The translations under genes were made by a program, and so were the position numbers. Below, piece by piece: positions 1 to 10,513 of a stretch of 42,072 nt of DNA. Origin of the DNA: Bacteroidales bacterium (GTDB taxonomy: Bacteria; Bacteroidota; Bacteroidia; Bacteroidales; FEN-979); NCBI GenBank assembly GCA_028706295.1, contig JAQWBQ010000025.1, positions 1-42,072 of the forward strand. Direction: 5' to 3'. The notes beneath the pieces are model-generated. The model worked only from the letters and a program-made list of their open reading frames with translations. It made no database searches and was not told the origin of the DNA. Each line of letters opens with the position of its first letter. The first letter of the stretch is position 1.

Positions 1-189
1 AAATGGCGAAAAGAATTCAAAATTCAATGAAGGGAATAGATATTAGCGAACAGCGAATAGGGAAAAAGAAATTCAAAATCCTCAAATCCTCAAATTAGCA
101 CATGAGCACATTCAGTCAATATTTGTCCGCAATTCTCAGTCTCCAGTCCGCTCTTTGTCAAACTCTTCGTCAAACTCTTCGTCCGCTGG
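1..189. repeat. 3' word cassette C1
   Basis: Non-coding array directly after the stop codon of the 3226-aa gene. Read in that gene's direction (minus strand) it starts 1-2 nt after the stop with CAGCGGACGAAGAG, then two GACGAAGAGTTT-type 12-mers, further CGGAC words, AATGTGCT/CATGTGCT words, GATTTGAG words, and finally TATTCGCT/GTTCGCTAAT words. The same modules in the same order occur at 21614-21829 and 24229-24482, and part of them at 30247-30376. The 7-12 nt phases do not maintain a reading frame. The array runs off the left edge of the window, so its far end is unknown. Confidence 0.75.
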
Positions 190-3100
190 TTAAAGCATAA
201 CAATCTTGACAAGTTCCTGCTTCCCGTTGTACACAATCCGGCACAGGTAAATTCCCGGAGTAAGAAAATCAAGCATAAAGGTCTCCTTTTTCATTTGGGG
301 AAGATCTTTTTGCAGTACTTCTGAACCATTCATGCTGTAGATATAAATCCGGGCTCCCGAATGGATATCTTCAGGTACGAATTCGAGGGTCACGATACCG
401 GTTGTGGGATTGGGATAAATCAGAATTCGCTGATTTGTCATGGGCTCCACCGGATCTTCATTGCCGGCCGTTACATTAATGAATGAAGGCGCCATGGTAC
501 CGCAGAAAGGCCCGGTCGGAGCGATATATCCGTGCATCATTCCGCCGTTGTATATTTGGGTGCCCGGCATAAACAAAATATTCACACCCGCGATAAAGGT
601 CACATAAGAACCGCCGGTCACATGGAAGAACGAACCATTCCCGGCTACGGTTATGGTGTTTAATGCATCGAAGCAACTGTTCATGCCGTTGGAAATTTCC
701 ATGTTCTGTACCACCAGGTTCGACACCACATTGGCCATGATTTTAAAGGAAGCATCGCTGTTGTCGGTTATAGCGTTGTCGCTGACACTGGTGATCCTGA
801 TCCGGTAGTCGATTCCGACCTGCTGATCAGCCGGGATGGTCCATGACCAACTGCCTGTCGAGGGTGTTGAAGATACCAGGGTTTCATAATAGGTCTCGCC
901 CTTAAGCAATTCTATCTTCACATTTTCACTGATATTATCGGTCCAGGTAATGTTCTGAACGGAACCCTGGATCCAGTATTCGCCGCCATCGGGTGTCAGC
1001 ACCGTGATAGCGGGTACGATGTTCACGGTCATGATGATGGTATTTGAAACCGCCGGATTCACCGAGGCACAGGAATGACCTGAAGTCATCAGGCAGACGA
1101 CCTGATCACCGTTGACAGGAATATAAGAAAATACCGGAGTATTGTTCTGCTTGTCCACACCGTTGACTTTCCACTGAAAGAATGGCGCATTACCGGGATT
1201 CACGGGGTTTGCGGTAAAGGTCACCGGAATGCCTGAATTCACCGGGTTTGCCGATGCTCCGATGGTAAGACTGACAGGGATAACCGAAGGAACCTGCATG
1301 GTAATTCCATTTGACATGACCGGATTTTCGTCGGTACATTCCTCACTTGAAGTCAGCCTGCAAACTACAATATCGCCGTTCGAAGGGAAATAGGTGAACA
1401 CCGGGTTGTTGACGCCTGAATTAATCCCATTGACCTTCCATTGATAAAAGGGCGTCGTGCCGCCGTTCACCGGAACGGCTGTCAGCGTTACCTGCGACTG
1501 GGGGCAGACCGGATTCACATCCGGACTTATGATCACGGAAACCGGAAGATTGGATTTGACAATCATGATCACCGGATTGGATGTTGCCGGATTCCCGGTC
1601 ACATTCGGGGCATTGGAAGTAAGGACACAGGTTACGACATCCTGGTCGACCGGGGTATAACCATACGCCGGACTGTTTGTCCCCACGTCAATCCCATTGA
1701 CTTTCCACTGATACTGCGGATCTGTTCCCCCGTTCACCGGTGTTGCCGTGAACTCAATATAAGAACCGGCACAAATATTATTGGCGGTAGCGGAAATGGT
1801 GATCCCGACAGGAAGGAAGGTCACCACCATGTTCACCGGATTGGAGATGACCGGATTCACCGTTACACAGATGATATCGGAGGTCATCTCACATACCACC
1901 TCATCCAGGTTATTGGGAACATAGGTATATACCGGACTGTTGGAGCCTACGCTTATTCCGTTTACTTTCCATTGGAAAACCGGTGATGATCCGCCATTCG
2001 TCCAGGTTGCCGTGAAGGTCACTGCTGTTCCGGGCAAGACCGGATTGGCAGAAGGTGTGATCGCAAGACTTACCGGTTGCAGCGGGTCAACCGTCATCTG
2101 AATGACATTTGATGTTGCCGTTGTGTTGGTAACACACGTAAGGCTGGTGGTTAAAATGCAGCTCACCACATCTCCGTTTGAAGGTATATAGGTGAAAAAC
2201 TGATTGTTGGTACCGGCATTGATCCCGTTGACTTTCCATTGATACGATGGCGCAGGCCCGCCATTGATATGATATGCCGTGTAGGTAATCGGTCTTCCCT
2301 GACAAACAGTGCTCAACGGAGTCGTAATGGAAACACTTACGGGAACAGGCTGAACCGTCGTCATTTCGATTGGATTGGAAAAGACCGGGTTGTTCATGGC
2401 ACAAGAGATGCCTGAGGTCATTTCACAGGTAACCACATCGCCCTGCACGGGGATATAACTGAAGGTCGGCCCGGCCGACACGGCGTTGATCCCGTTGATC
2501 CTCCACTGGTAAACAGGTGACAATCCTCCGTTTACCGGATGGGCCGTAAAGTAAGCCGGGGATCCGATGCAAACGGTACTGGATGCGACCGTGATGCTCA
2601 CCCCGACAAACAACTGGTTATCTACCGACATCCGGATGACATTGGATGTGGCAGGGTTTCCGGTTATGCATGAAGCATTGGATACCAAATCACAAACGAT
2701 ATAGTCATTGTCAGAAGGAATGTAGGTGTACGACGGGTTATTGGTTCCCACGAGGGTATTGTTGACCCGCCATTGATAACCCGGCGATGATCCGCCATTG
2801 ACGGGGGTCGCCGAGAAGGAAACAGGCGTTCCGTTACATACCGGGTTTTCCGATGCAGTAACCGTCACACCCGGTTGGAGGTTCGGATTGACCGTCATGA
2901 TCACCTGGTTCGAAACAGCCGGATTCCCTGTTGTACAAAGCTCACTGGATGTCAACTGGCAGGTTATCAAATCATTGTTATCAGGTACCAATGAGAGTAC
3001 CGGATCATTTGTTCCCGTGATGATTCCATTCCGTTTCCACTGGTAGGCGGGTGCAGCGCCACCATTCACCGGATGGGCGGTGAAGATGACCTGGGAGCCG

Positions 3101-6100
3101 ACGCATACAGGATTTGCAGAAGCGCTTACACTGAGCGCTACCGGATAAATTTGTTGCATGACCATTGTAACAGTGTTCGACAGGGCAGGATTCCCGGTGG
3201 CACATCCCAGGTTGGAAGTCATCTCGCACCAAACCTGATCATTATTCTGGGGAACAAAAGAGTAGGCAGGTGTGTTGACTCCGACGTTGATCCCATTGAC
3301 CTTCCACTGATATACCGGTGTGGTGCCGCCATTAACCGGTGCAGCCGTGAACGTCACGGTACTTCCCTGACATGCCGGGTTCGTTGAAGGCACAACGGAA
3401 ATTCCTGCTGCCAGCGAGGTATTCACACCCATGGTTATGGCATTGGAAGTTGCCGGGCTGCCCGTAGGACAATTCACTGAAGAGATCAGGGTGCAGGTGA
3501 TCACATCGCCGTTGCCAGGAGCGTAAGTAAAGACCGGACTGTTTGGGCCGATCTCTGTTCCGTTCTTCTTCCACTGGTACACCGGTGTATTGCCTCCGTT
3601 GACAGAGGAGGCGGTAAAGGTGACCGGGGTGCCGCTGCAGACCGGGTTGGCTGAGGCAATAATGGAGACCGACACCGGAACGGAAGGTATCAGCGCTGTG
3701 GTGATCACATTCGATATGGCAGTAGGGTTCTGGATACAGGTAGCATTGGAAGTCAGCTCACAGGTGATCAGATCGCCGGCCGAGGGAATGTAACTGTAGG
3801 CGGAACTGTTAGAGCCGACGGTTATCCCGTTCTTCATCCATCGGTAAACAGGAGTTGTCCCCTGGTTCGAAGCCGTTGCTGTATAGGTGACAGGCGCCCC
3901 GGAACAGGACGGATTTGAAGAGGCATAGATCAGCACGCCCACAACCGCCGGGGTTGTGATGTTCATGATAACGGCATTGGAAGTAACCGGATTACCTGAA
4001 GCACACGACAGGTTAGAGGTCAGGGTACAGGTGATCACGTCGAAATTCTGAGGAACGCAGGAATACGTCGGCTGGTTGGTTCCGACCGGTACTCCGTTTT
4101 TCTTCCACTGGTATCCCGGGGAAGTACCGCCGTTGACCGGGTAGGCCGTAAAATGGACAGTCGTTCCGGCACAAACATTATTGGTGCTGGCCAGAATGCT
4201 CACGCCTGCAGGAATTGATGTAGTTACCGACATGTTGATAGCATTCGAGGTTGCCGGGTTTCCGACCGGGCATACCACGTTCGAAGTAAGCACGCAGGTG
4301 ATTATATCATTATTCGCAGGGGTATAGGTATAGGTCGAATTGGTAGCGCCGCTGATAGCCGTGCCATTTTTCTTCCACTGAAATCCGGGGAAAATACCGC
4401 CGTTGACGAATGCCGCAGTGAACGTGACCGCTGTGCCTGAACAAACGGGATTGGCCGATGCAGTGATGGATATGCTCACAGGCGCTGGTGGCATGGCAGC
4501 TATGTTAATTGTATTCGAGGTGGCAGTGGTATTCGAGATACAGGTGGCGTTTGAAGTCAGTTCACAGGTTATCGCATCGCCATTTGCCGGTGCATAGATG
4601 TAAGTTGAATTTGTTGCGCCGCTGATGTTCACGCTGTTTTTCTTCCATTGATATCCGGGTGATGAGCCGCCGTTGACCGGGGTTGCGGTAAAACTTACGG
4701 AAGTCCCCTGGCAGATACCATTGGCTGATGCATCAATGGTCACGCTAACCGGAACCGGTTGATTGATGGACATGGTAATAGCGTTGGAATTGGCCGGGTT
4801 CCCCGTGGCACACGTCAGATTCGAAGTCATCTGACAGGTAAAAACTTCGTTATTCAACGGAATACAGGAATAGGTTGAATTGGTGGCCCCGGCGATGTTG
4901 ACCCCGCCTTTCTTCCATTGATATCCCGGTGAAGAGCCGCCATTGGAAGGTGTTGCAGTAAAAGTCACGACAGTTCCCGCGCAGGCCGGGTTTGAAGAGG
5001 CCGAGATCGATATTCCGGCTGTAAGCGCTGAGTTCACAACCATGGTGACCGCGTTTGAAGTCGCCGGGCTGCCGGTGGCACAGTTCGCGTTGGAATTGAG
5101 CACGCAGGTGATCACTTCACCGTTGGCCGGTACATAAGAATAGGTTTGATTTGTGGCGCCGCTGATGTTCACATTGTTCTTCTTCCACTGATACCCGGGC
5201 GATGAGCCGCCGTTTGTCGGGGTCGCGGTGAAAGTTACCTGTGCGCCAATGCAAACCGGGTTTGATGATGCCACAATGATGATTCCAACCGGGGCCGAAG
5301 GGATAACAGTCATGACAACCGTATTCGATGTCGCTGTGGTATTCGAGATACAGGTGGCGTTTGAAGTCAGTTCACAGGTAATCGCATCGCCATTTGCAGG
5401 AGCATAGGTGTAGATCGAATTGGTGGCGCCACTGATGTTCACGTTGTTTTTCTTCCATTGATACCCCGGCGATGAACCACTGTTGACCGGTGTCGCGGTA
5501 AAGGTCACGGATGTTCCCTGGCAGACATTGTTGGCCGAAGCTCCGATGGACACGCTCACCGCAGCCGGCTGGTTGACCGTCATGGTAATAGCATTCGACA
5601 AAGCCGGACTGCCCGTGGCACAGGTCAGGTTCGATGTCATTTCGCACGTGATCGCATCATTATTCAACGGAATATAGGAATAGGTCGAATTGGTGGCCCC
5701 GGGTATATCGATCCCGCCTTTCTTCCACTGATAACCCGGTGAAGAGCCGCCATTTGAAGGTGTTGCGGTAAAAGTCACGACAGATCCCGCACAGGCCGGG
5801 TTTGAGGAGGCCGATATCGTTATTCCGGCCGTCAGCGCTGAGTTCACAACCATGGTGATCGCATTTGAAGTCGCCGGGCTGCCGGTGGCACAATTTGCGT
5901 TGGAATTGAGCACGCAGGTGATCACTTCACCGTTGGTCGGTATATAAGAATAGGTTTGATTCGTGGCACCGCTAATGTTCACATTGTTCTTCTTCCATTG
6001 ATATCCGGGCGAAGCGCCGCCGTTGACCGGGGTGGCGGTGAAAGTCACGCTTGTACCCGAACAGACCGGGTTTGAGGACGGGGAAATCGAAATGCTGACC

Positions 6101-9100
6101 GGGGCCGACGGGTTGACGGTCATGACCACAGTGTTCGATGTCGCCATGGTATTCGAGATACAGGTGGCGTTTGAAGTCAGTTCACAGGTAATCGCATCGC
6201 CATTTGCAGGAGCATAGGTGTAGATCGAATTGGTGGCGCCACTGATGTTCACGTTGTTCTTCTTCCATTGATACCCCGGCGATGAACCACCGTTGACCGG
6301 TGTCGCGGTAAAGGTAACGGACGTTCCCTGGCAGACATTGTTGGCCGAAGCTCCGATGGACACGCTCACCGCAGCCGGCTGGTTGACCGTCATGGCAATA
6401 GCATTCGACAAAGCCGGACTGCCCGTGGCACAGGTCAGGTTCGATGTCATCTGACAAGTGATTACATCATTATTCAGTGGAATATAGCTATAGGTCGAAT
6501 TGGTGGCACCGGGAATATCAGTCCCGCCTTTTTTCCACTGGTATCCCGGTGATGATCCGCCGTTGGAAGGGGTTGCTGTGAAAACTACTGTACTGCCGGA
6601 ACAGACAGGATTAGAGGAGGGCGAAATAGAGACTCCGACTGGCATTTGGGCATTGACAGTCATGGTAATTGAATTCGATGTCACCGGGCTGCCCGTCGTA
6701 CATAACTCGCTTGATGTCAATACACAAGTTATGGCATCATTATTTGACGGAATATAGGAATAGGTTGAATTGGTTGCCCCGGCGATTGAGGTGTTGTTTT
6801 TCTTCCATTGGAATCCGGGAGTGTTGCCACCGTTGGCATAAGTGGAATAAAAGGTAACTGTTGCACCTGCACAAACAGGATTGTTTGATACTGAAATGGA
6901 AACACTGACGGGAAGACTTTCCAGTAATTGAATATTATCAGTGGCAGTGGAAGAAGTATTACCAGCCGCATCTCTGAATTTGGCATATACGGTCTTATTT
7001 CCCGGCGAAGAGTTGCCGCCGTTTGTGGAAAGATTCCAGGATTTGGAAGTTGTGTATGTTTCCCAGGCTGACCAGGATACCCCGTCGTTGCAGAATTGCA
7101 TTTTGGAGACTCCACTCAGGTTATCGGTTGCATTGAGCGTTAACGTTACATTTGTCAGGCAGGTTGTTGTTGAGCCGCTGTTTATTGATATTGTGCCCGA
7201 TGGATTTGTCACATCTATATAAAAAGGTCCTTTATGTGTGGCGGATGAATTCCAGTTCCCAACATTATCTTTTGTACGGATATGAAAATACCAATTATTG
7301 GCATTTGGAAGAGTAGGGCTTGTAGTTGAATTTCCTGTTCCCATTACCGTTGTTCCGGGTATAGTGGTGGAAGTATTATCCCATATCCAGGAGTATCCTG
7401 CGATACCGCTTCCATTCCCATCACTCGCACCCGACCAGGAAATATCTATAGTCGGGTCGTTGCTCCAGGTACTGGTTTGGTGTGATGAGCTTGTGATGTT
7501 GGTTGGATTTGAGGGAGCATTTGAATCAATATAAAAGGGCCCAATATGAACAGCCGCGGAGTTCCAGTTTCCGGCAATATCTTTGGTCCGGATATGAAAA
7601 TACCAGTTGTTTCCATCTGCAAGCGCCGGGCTGGTAGCAGATGTCCCGGTCCCGGTCACAGATGCCCCGGGAATCGTCGACGAGGAATTATCCCACGACC
7701 AGGAATAACCTGCTACGCCACTTCCGGAACCATCGGAGGCACCTGACCATGAAATGCTGATCGTATTATCGGCACTCCATATGTTAATTGTATGCGAAGA
7801 ACTTGTAACGTTTGTCGGATTACTGGGTGCGGTTCCGTCAATAAAATAAGGGCCCTTATGCACTGCCCCCGAATTCCAATTTCCGGCGTTATCCCTCGTT
7901 CGAATATGAAAATACCAATTATTACCATCTGTTAATGAAGAACTTGTGGTGCTGGTACCATTACCATTTGCAGTTTGATCTGGAAGAGTAGTTGATGAAG
8001 AAGAAAATTCCCACGAATAATCCTTGACACCACTAAGATTATCGACAGCTCCGGACCAATTCATATCAATTGTTCGATCAGTTGACCATGAAGACAAAGT
8101 ATGTGAAGAGCTTGAAACAGTCGTTGGATTTGATGGGGCAGTATTGTCATAATTAACATTATGATTATTATTCTTCTCCCACATTTGCTGAGCGTAACCC
8201 CAATCAGAAATATAATCGTTAAAAAAATCATATGCCAAATCAGGATCGTGATTTTTAAACGAAGTGGAAATTTTATTGAAGTTAGTATGCGGATAGCTCG
8301 ATGTAACAATTTCAGTCCATATATCGTACCATATTGCCCCTTCGGTCCATTCATCCCTGTCACAAGCAGCATTTCCCCCAGTATTGGCTGAAATATCCCA
8401 AGTTGAGATTGCTGTCCAGCAATAGATAGGGTCTTGTCTCATAACAACCGGAATGAATCTTGCCCATCCTTCAACAACGCCATCCACACTTGTTGCATTT
8501 GCACATCCACCATGATTTGAATTACCGCTTCCATATACTGGAAAACTTCCTCCCCTCATGACTGCTTGTACACAATGTGCATATTCATGAAAAAAACTGT
8601 TCGTGAAAGGATAAAGCATATAATCATTATCCCATTTATTGAAATGGATATGGATATCCGGATCAGCGGTTGCATATGGTGATGAGGTACTATTCAAATT
8701 TATATAGATATCGATGTTATCCATAGTAAAATTTGTAAGATTTTTGAAATAGCCGAATGCCTTAGAGCAATCGAAAAAGGCATGGATACCTTCATCAGCA
8801 CAAGTACTGTTTGAACTGCTCAGGGTCGGAGCAGTTACCGACATCAACTTGGTTTCCCCAGAGTTCACCCAGAAATTACTTGTTTTAAATGTAATAATGT
8901 CATTGAATAAAGTTGTCTCATCTTTAATAACGAATTTTTCTGTTCCCCCACCCGTTGTCCCATCACCATTGACATGAAAGATAAACTTTACTTTAAAATA
9001 AAGATTTGCTCCAGACCCAATATCCACATTCCCAAATGAAAAATACCCGGAATTATCATTGGGATGTACCCAACTCGATCCCTGGACGTAGCTTGTAGGA

Positions 9101-9870
9101 AAAAGGCCGTATTGCGTCACACTGTTATTAACAGCTTCAGTCGAAAAAATTGTCGACCCCAGTTGAGTATCCCAGATCAGGCCAACTTTATATAGTTCAA
9201 TTTGAATGCCACGTAAAGGATAACACTTCCCATTTGGAAATGCATATGTACATATTATACCTGAGATATTTGCGGTTCCCAATGGTGCATCGTTCTGCTC
9301 AATGTTACTAGTATTTGAATTAATATCATGAACTTCTTTTATATCACCTTTGGAATTCCCAACCTGTCTAAAGCCAAAACTCTTTATTCTCTTTATTTCC
9401 AGTTCATCAACAACAGAAATTTTGATTTGCTTCCCAAATTTAAAAATTTTTGTGTCGGTAACGATTCCGGTAATCAAATGATCACCGATTGATAGATATT
9501 TGACAGAAACCATAATTTTTTTATCTTGTGACACCCCTTCCCATGATTTTACGATTGATGAGTCTGATAAAATGTTAATATTCAAAGAATTATTTTTTAA
9601 CAAGCCTTTATTAGAAATTTGAAATGTAAGATTTATTTTGCTGTTTAGAGTTGTATAAATAGTTATTGGAGAGGTATTTGTATCTACAAGGTACTCTTTT
9701 GAGTATTTAAAAAAACATTCGATTGGTATTTCTTCATGATGGAAATTTACAGAAGTACCTGTCGGTTTGAAATTCACCCTGCTTTTTGACGGTCGAATAT
9801 CTGTCATAAGAATTATTGATGACATTATTAACACAATCCTTGCAAAAGAAAAAAAGTTTTGTTTTGACAT
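190..9870 (-). CDS. Giant T9SS-exported protein: HExxH metalloprotease-like region plus 22 Ig-like repeats
   Basis: 3226 aa, intact. Residues 1-30 look like a signal peptide. About 200-330 is a CNA/transthyretin-like stretch. About 360-570 resembles a zinc metalloprotease: HEYAH at 428-432, with E467 in VVEGWA as a candidate third ligand (gluzincin-like; inferred). Three ~100-aa repeats opening with APSNPT and containing SWSGA and NWYFHIRT follow at 577-887, then a Big-like domain to about 985. From about 988 to 2953 there are 22 Ig-like repeats of about 89 aa, counted by the QWK/QWR core, each with conserved Cys in VC.G and ITC. Residues 2954-3050 contain TPDGGEYW (Kre9/Knh1-like). Residues 3051-3145 are a domain shared with the 2131-aa protein, and 3146-3226 are a type A T9SS sorting domain (YPNPTTG). 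Likely a surface-attached or released adhesin/protease. The protease half is visibly more AT-rich than the repeat half, suggesting mosaic assembly. Confidence 0.88.
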   Translation of the reverse strand: MSKQNFFSFARIVLIMSSIILMTDIRPSKSRVNFKPTGTSVNFHHEEIPIECFFKYSKEYLVDTNTSPITIYTTLNSKINLTFQISNKGLLKNNSLNINILSDSSIVKSWEGVSQDKKIMVSVKYLSIGDHLITGIVTDTKIFKFGKQIKISVVDELEIKRIKSFGFRQVGNSKGDIKEVHDINSNTSNIEQNDAPLGTANISGIICTYAFPNGKCYPLRGIQIELYKVGLIWDTQLGSTIFSTEAVNNSVTQYGLFPTSYVQGSSWVHPNDNSGYFSFGNVDIGSGANLYFKVKFIFHVNGDGTTGGGTEKFVIKDETTLFNDIITFKTSNFWVNSGETKLMSVTAPTLSSSNSTCADEGIHAFFDCSKAFGYFKNLTNFTMDNIDIYINLNSTSSPYATADPDIHIHFNKWDNDYMLYPFTNSFFHEYAHCVQAVMRGGSFPVYGSGNSNHGGCANATSVDGVVEGWARFIPVVMRQDPIYCWTAISTWDISANTGGNAACDRDEWTEGAIWYDIWTEIVTSSYPHTNFNKISTSFKNHDPDLAYDFFNDYISDWGYAQQMWEKNNNHNVNYDNTAPSNPTTVSSSSHTLSSWSTDRTIDMNWSGAVDNLSGVKDYSWEFSSSSTTLPDQTANGNGTSTTSSSLTDGNNWYFHIRTRDNAGNWNSGAVHKGPYFIDGTAPSNPTNVTSSSHTINIWSADNTISISWSGASDGSGSGVAGYSWSWDNSSSTIPGASVTGTGTSATSPALADGNNWYFHIRTKDIAGNWNSAAVHIGPFYIDSNAPSNPTNITSSSHQTSTWSNDPTIDISWSGASDGNGSGIAGYSWIWDNTSTTIPGTTVMGTGNSTTSPTLPNANNWYFHIRTKDNVGNWNSSATHKGPFYIDVTNPSGTISINSGSTTTCLTNVTLTLNATDNLSGVSKMQFCNDGVSWSAWETYTTSKSWNLSTNGGNSSPGNKTVYAKFRDAAGNTSSTATDNIQLLESLPVSVSISVSNNPVCAGATVTFYSTYANGGNTPGFQWKKNNTSIAGATNSTYSYIPSNNDAITCVLTSSELCTTGSPVTSNSITMTVNAQMPVGVSISPSSNPVCSGSTVVFTATPSNGGSSPGYQWKKGGTDIPGATNSTYSYIPLNNDVITCQMTSNLTCATGSPALSNAIAMTVNQPAAVSVSIGASANNVCQGTSVTFTATPVNGGSSPGYQWKKNNVNISGATNSIYTYAPANGDAITCELTSNATCISNTMATSNTVVMTVNPSAPVSISISPSSNPVCSGTSVTFTATPVNGGASPGYQWKKNNVNISGATNQTYSYIPTNGEVITCVLNSNANCATGSPATSNAITMVVNSALTAGITISASSNPACAGSVVTFTATPSNGGSSPGYQWKKGGIDIPGATNSTYSYIPLNNDAITCEMTSNLTCATGSPALSNAITMTVNQPAAVSVSIGASANNVCQGTSVTFTATPVNSGSSPGYQWKKNNVNISGATNSIYTYAPANGDAITCELTSNATCISNTTATSNTVVMTVIPSAPVGIIIVASSNPVCIGAQVTFTATPTNGGSSPGYQWKKNNVNISGATNQTYSYVPANGEVITCVLNSNANCATGSPATSNAVTMVVNSALTAGISISASSNPACAGTVVTFTATPSNGGSSPGYQWKKGGVNIAGATNSTYSCIPLNNEVFTCQMTSNLTCATGNPANSNAITMSINQPVPVSVTIDASANGICQGTSVSFTATPVNGGSSPGYQWKKNSVNISGATNSTYIYAPANGDAITCELTSNATCISNTTATSNTINIAAMPPAPVSISITASANPVCSGTAVTFTAAFVNGGIFPGFQWKKNGTAISGATNSTYTYTPANNDIITCVLTSNVVCPVGNPATSNAINMSVTTSIPAGVSILASTNNVCAGTTVHFTAYPVNGGTSPGYQWKKNGVPVGTNQPTYSCVPQNFDVITCTLTSNLSCASGNPVTSNAVIMNITTPAVVGVLIYASSNPSCSGAPVTYTATASNQGTTPVYRWMKNGITVGSNSSAYSYIPSAGDLITCELTSNATCIQNPTAISNVITTALIPSVPVSVSIIASANPVCSGTPVTFTASSVNGGNTPVYQWKKNGTEIGPNSPVFTYAPGNGDVITCTLISSVNCPTGSPATSNAITMGVNTSLAAGISVVPSTNPACQGSTVTFTAAPVNGGTTPVYQWKVNGINVGVNTPAYSFVPQNNDQVWCEMTSNLGCATGNPALSNTVTMVMQQIYPVALSVSASANPVCVGSQVIFTAHPVNGGAAPAYQWKRNGIITGTNDPVLSLVPDNNDLITCQLTSSELCTTGNPAVSNQVIMTVNPNLQPGVTVTASENPVCNGTPVSFSATPVNGGSSPGYQWRVNNTLVGTNNPSYTYIPSDNDYIVCDLVSNASCITGNPATSNVIRMSVDNQLFVGVSITVASSTVCIGSPAYFTAHPVNGGLSPVYQWRINGINAVSAGPTFSYIPVQGDVVTCEMTSGISCAMNNPVFSNPIEMTTVQPVPVSVSITTPLSTVCQGRPITYTAYHINGGPAPSYQWKVNGINAGTNNQFFTYIPSNGDVVSCILTTSLTCVTNTTATSNVIQMTVDPLQPVSLAITPSANPVLPGTAVTFTATWTNGGSSPVFQWKVNGISVGSNSPVYTYVPNNLDEVVCEMTSDIICVTVNPVISNPVNMVVTFLPVGITISATANNICAGSYIEFTATPVNGGTDPQYQWKVNGIDVGTNSPAYGYTPVDQDVVTCVLTSNAPNVTGNPATSNPVIMIVKSNLPVSVIISPDVNPVCPQSQVTLTAVPVNGGTTPFYQWKVNGINSGVNNPVFTYFPSNGDIVVCRLTSSEECTDENPVMSNGITMQVPSVIPVSLTIGASANPVNSGIPVTFTANPVNPGNAPFFQWKVNGVDKQNNTPVFSYIPVNGDQVVCLMTSGHSCASVNPAVSNTIIMTVNIVPAITVLTPDGGEYWIQGSVQNITWTDNISENVKIELLKGETYYETLVSSTPSTGSWSWTIPADQQVGIDYRIRITSVSDNAITDNSDASFKIMANVVSNLVVQNMEISNGMNSCFDALNTITVAGNGSFFHVTGGSYVTFIAGVNILFMPGTQIYNGGMMHGYIAPTGPFCGTMAPSFINVTAGNEDPVEPMTNQRILIYPNPTTGIVTLEFVPEDIHSGARIYIYSMNGSEVLQKDLPQMKKETFMLDFLTPGIYLCRIVYNGKQELVKIVML
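1012..6909 (-). repeat. Ig-like coding repeat array with an 810-bp higher-order unit
   Basis: The 22 Ig-like repeats have a DNA period of about 270 bp. In roughly 4.5-6.6 kb the period is really 810 bp (three Ig repeats). Sequence starting at 5341 recurs almost unchanged at 6151, and more diverged at 4531. The protein shows the same A-B-C order (GGTDIPG, NNVNISG, NNVNISG types) for repeats 2-4, 5-7 and 8-10. Repeats 11-22, toward the C-terminus, are more diverged. This pattern indicates recent tandem duplication or homogenisation of triplets at the N-terminal end of the array. Confidence 0.85.
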
Positions 9871-10513
9871 AATATATATATTTAATTAAAAAACAGACAC
9901 ATAAGCATTTATTAGATAAATTTTCGTTTTTAAATCATACTCAGGCTTCAAGAAAATTTAAAGTCATTTTCCTTTAGATGCAGTAATTTCATTAGGAACA
10001 GTACTTCTTTGATTAAGAACCTGTTCCGATTTCGTCTAATCCAATAAAATAATAATTAATACCTCAAATATAATCATAATTTAATATTAAAAAGCATAAG
10101 GTAAAAATTATGAAGAATTTCACTTTCCCAATTTAATAGTGGATATCTTTTCCAGATCCCCCACCCGCTGAAGAAGAAAATATTTTTTGTTCTTTGGCAG
10201 GATGGATTGGTATTCTTGTCCGTGATAAATACGCAGTGATCATGGGCTGGCCGGTGTATCATTCCGGAGGTTTTCTACTTACCATTCCCGCGATCAGATC
10301 CTTCTCACGGGTTTCTGCCATCTCAGTTATCAACCCTTCACCCTCCTCCACCGGGTTTTATGTTGTAACAGTATTTAGGTGATTCTATCGAATTTAGCTT
10401 TGCTTTTTTCATAATTTTTCGTATATTTCCATCTTTCAAATGAAGCAATTTACCCTAGGAGGTGATGGGTTTGTAGATTGTTGTTTTTATGGCATGTTCA
10501 ATATCCCTGAGGG
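9871..10513. other. Intergenic region, possible gene remnant
   Basis: 643 bp between the divergent 3226-aa and 201-aa genes. Most of it is AT-rich. On the minus strand a TATATTTG (10065-10072) fits a Bacteroidota -7 box for the giant gene but lacks a clear -33. The stretch 10150-10370 is less AT-rich. Its minus strand has a 32-codon open stretch of protein-like composition (…EMAETREKDLIAGM…) ending in TGA near 10262, after which another frame stays open. It may be a decayed gene fragment, but I do not recognise it. Confidence 0.4.
10399..10429 (+). promoter_or_regulatory. Candidate Bacteroidota sigma-70 promoter for the 201-aa gene
   Basis: TTTG at 10399-10402, 19 nt, then TATATTTC at 10422-10429, one mismatch from TAnnTTTG. 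It lies about 85 nt upstream of the start codon at 10514, which is preceded by a GAGGG ribosome-binding-like sequence. Confidence 0.45.

Noticed and set aside
4403-6217. Series of 64-aa plus-strand ORFs at regular spacing
   Set aside because: They are antisense shadows of the Ig repeats; their regular spacing follows the 270/810-bp repeat period.
10074-10262. 62-aa minus-strand ORF
   Set aside because: Composition does not look like a protein (many Ser, Trp, Asn, Lys) and another frame in the same place looks better; no ribosome-binding site.
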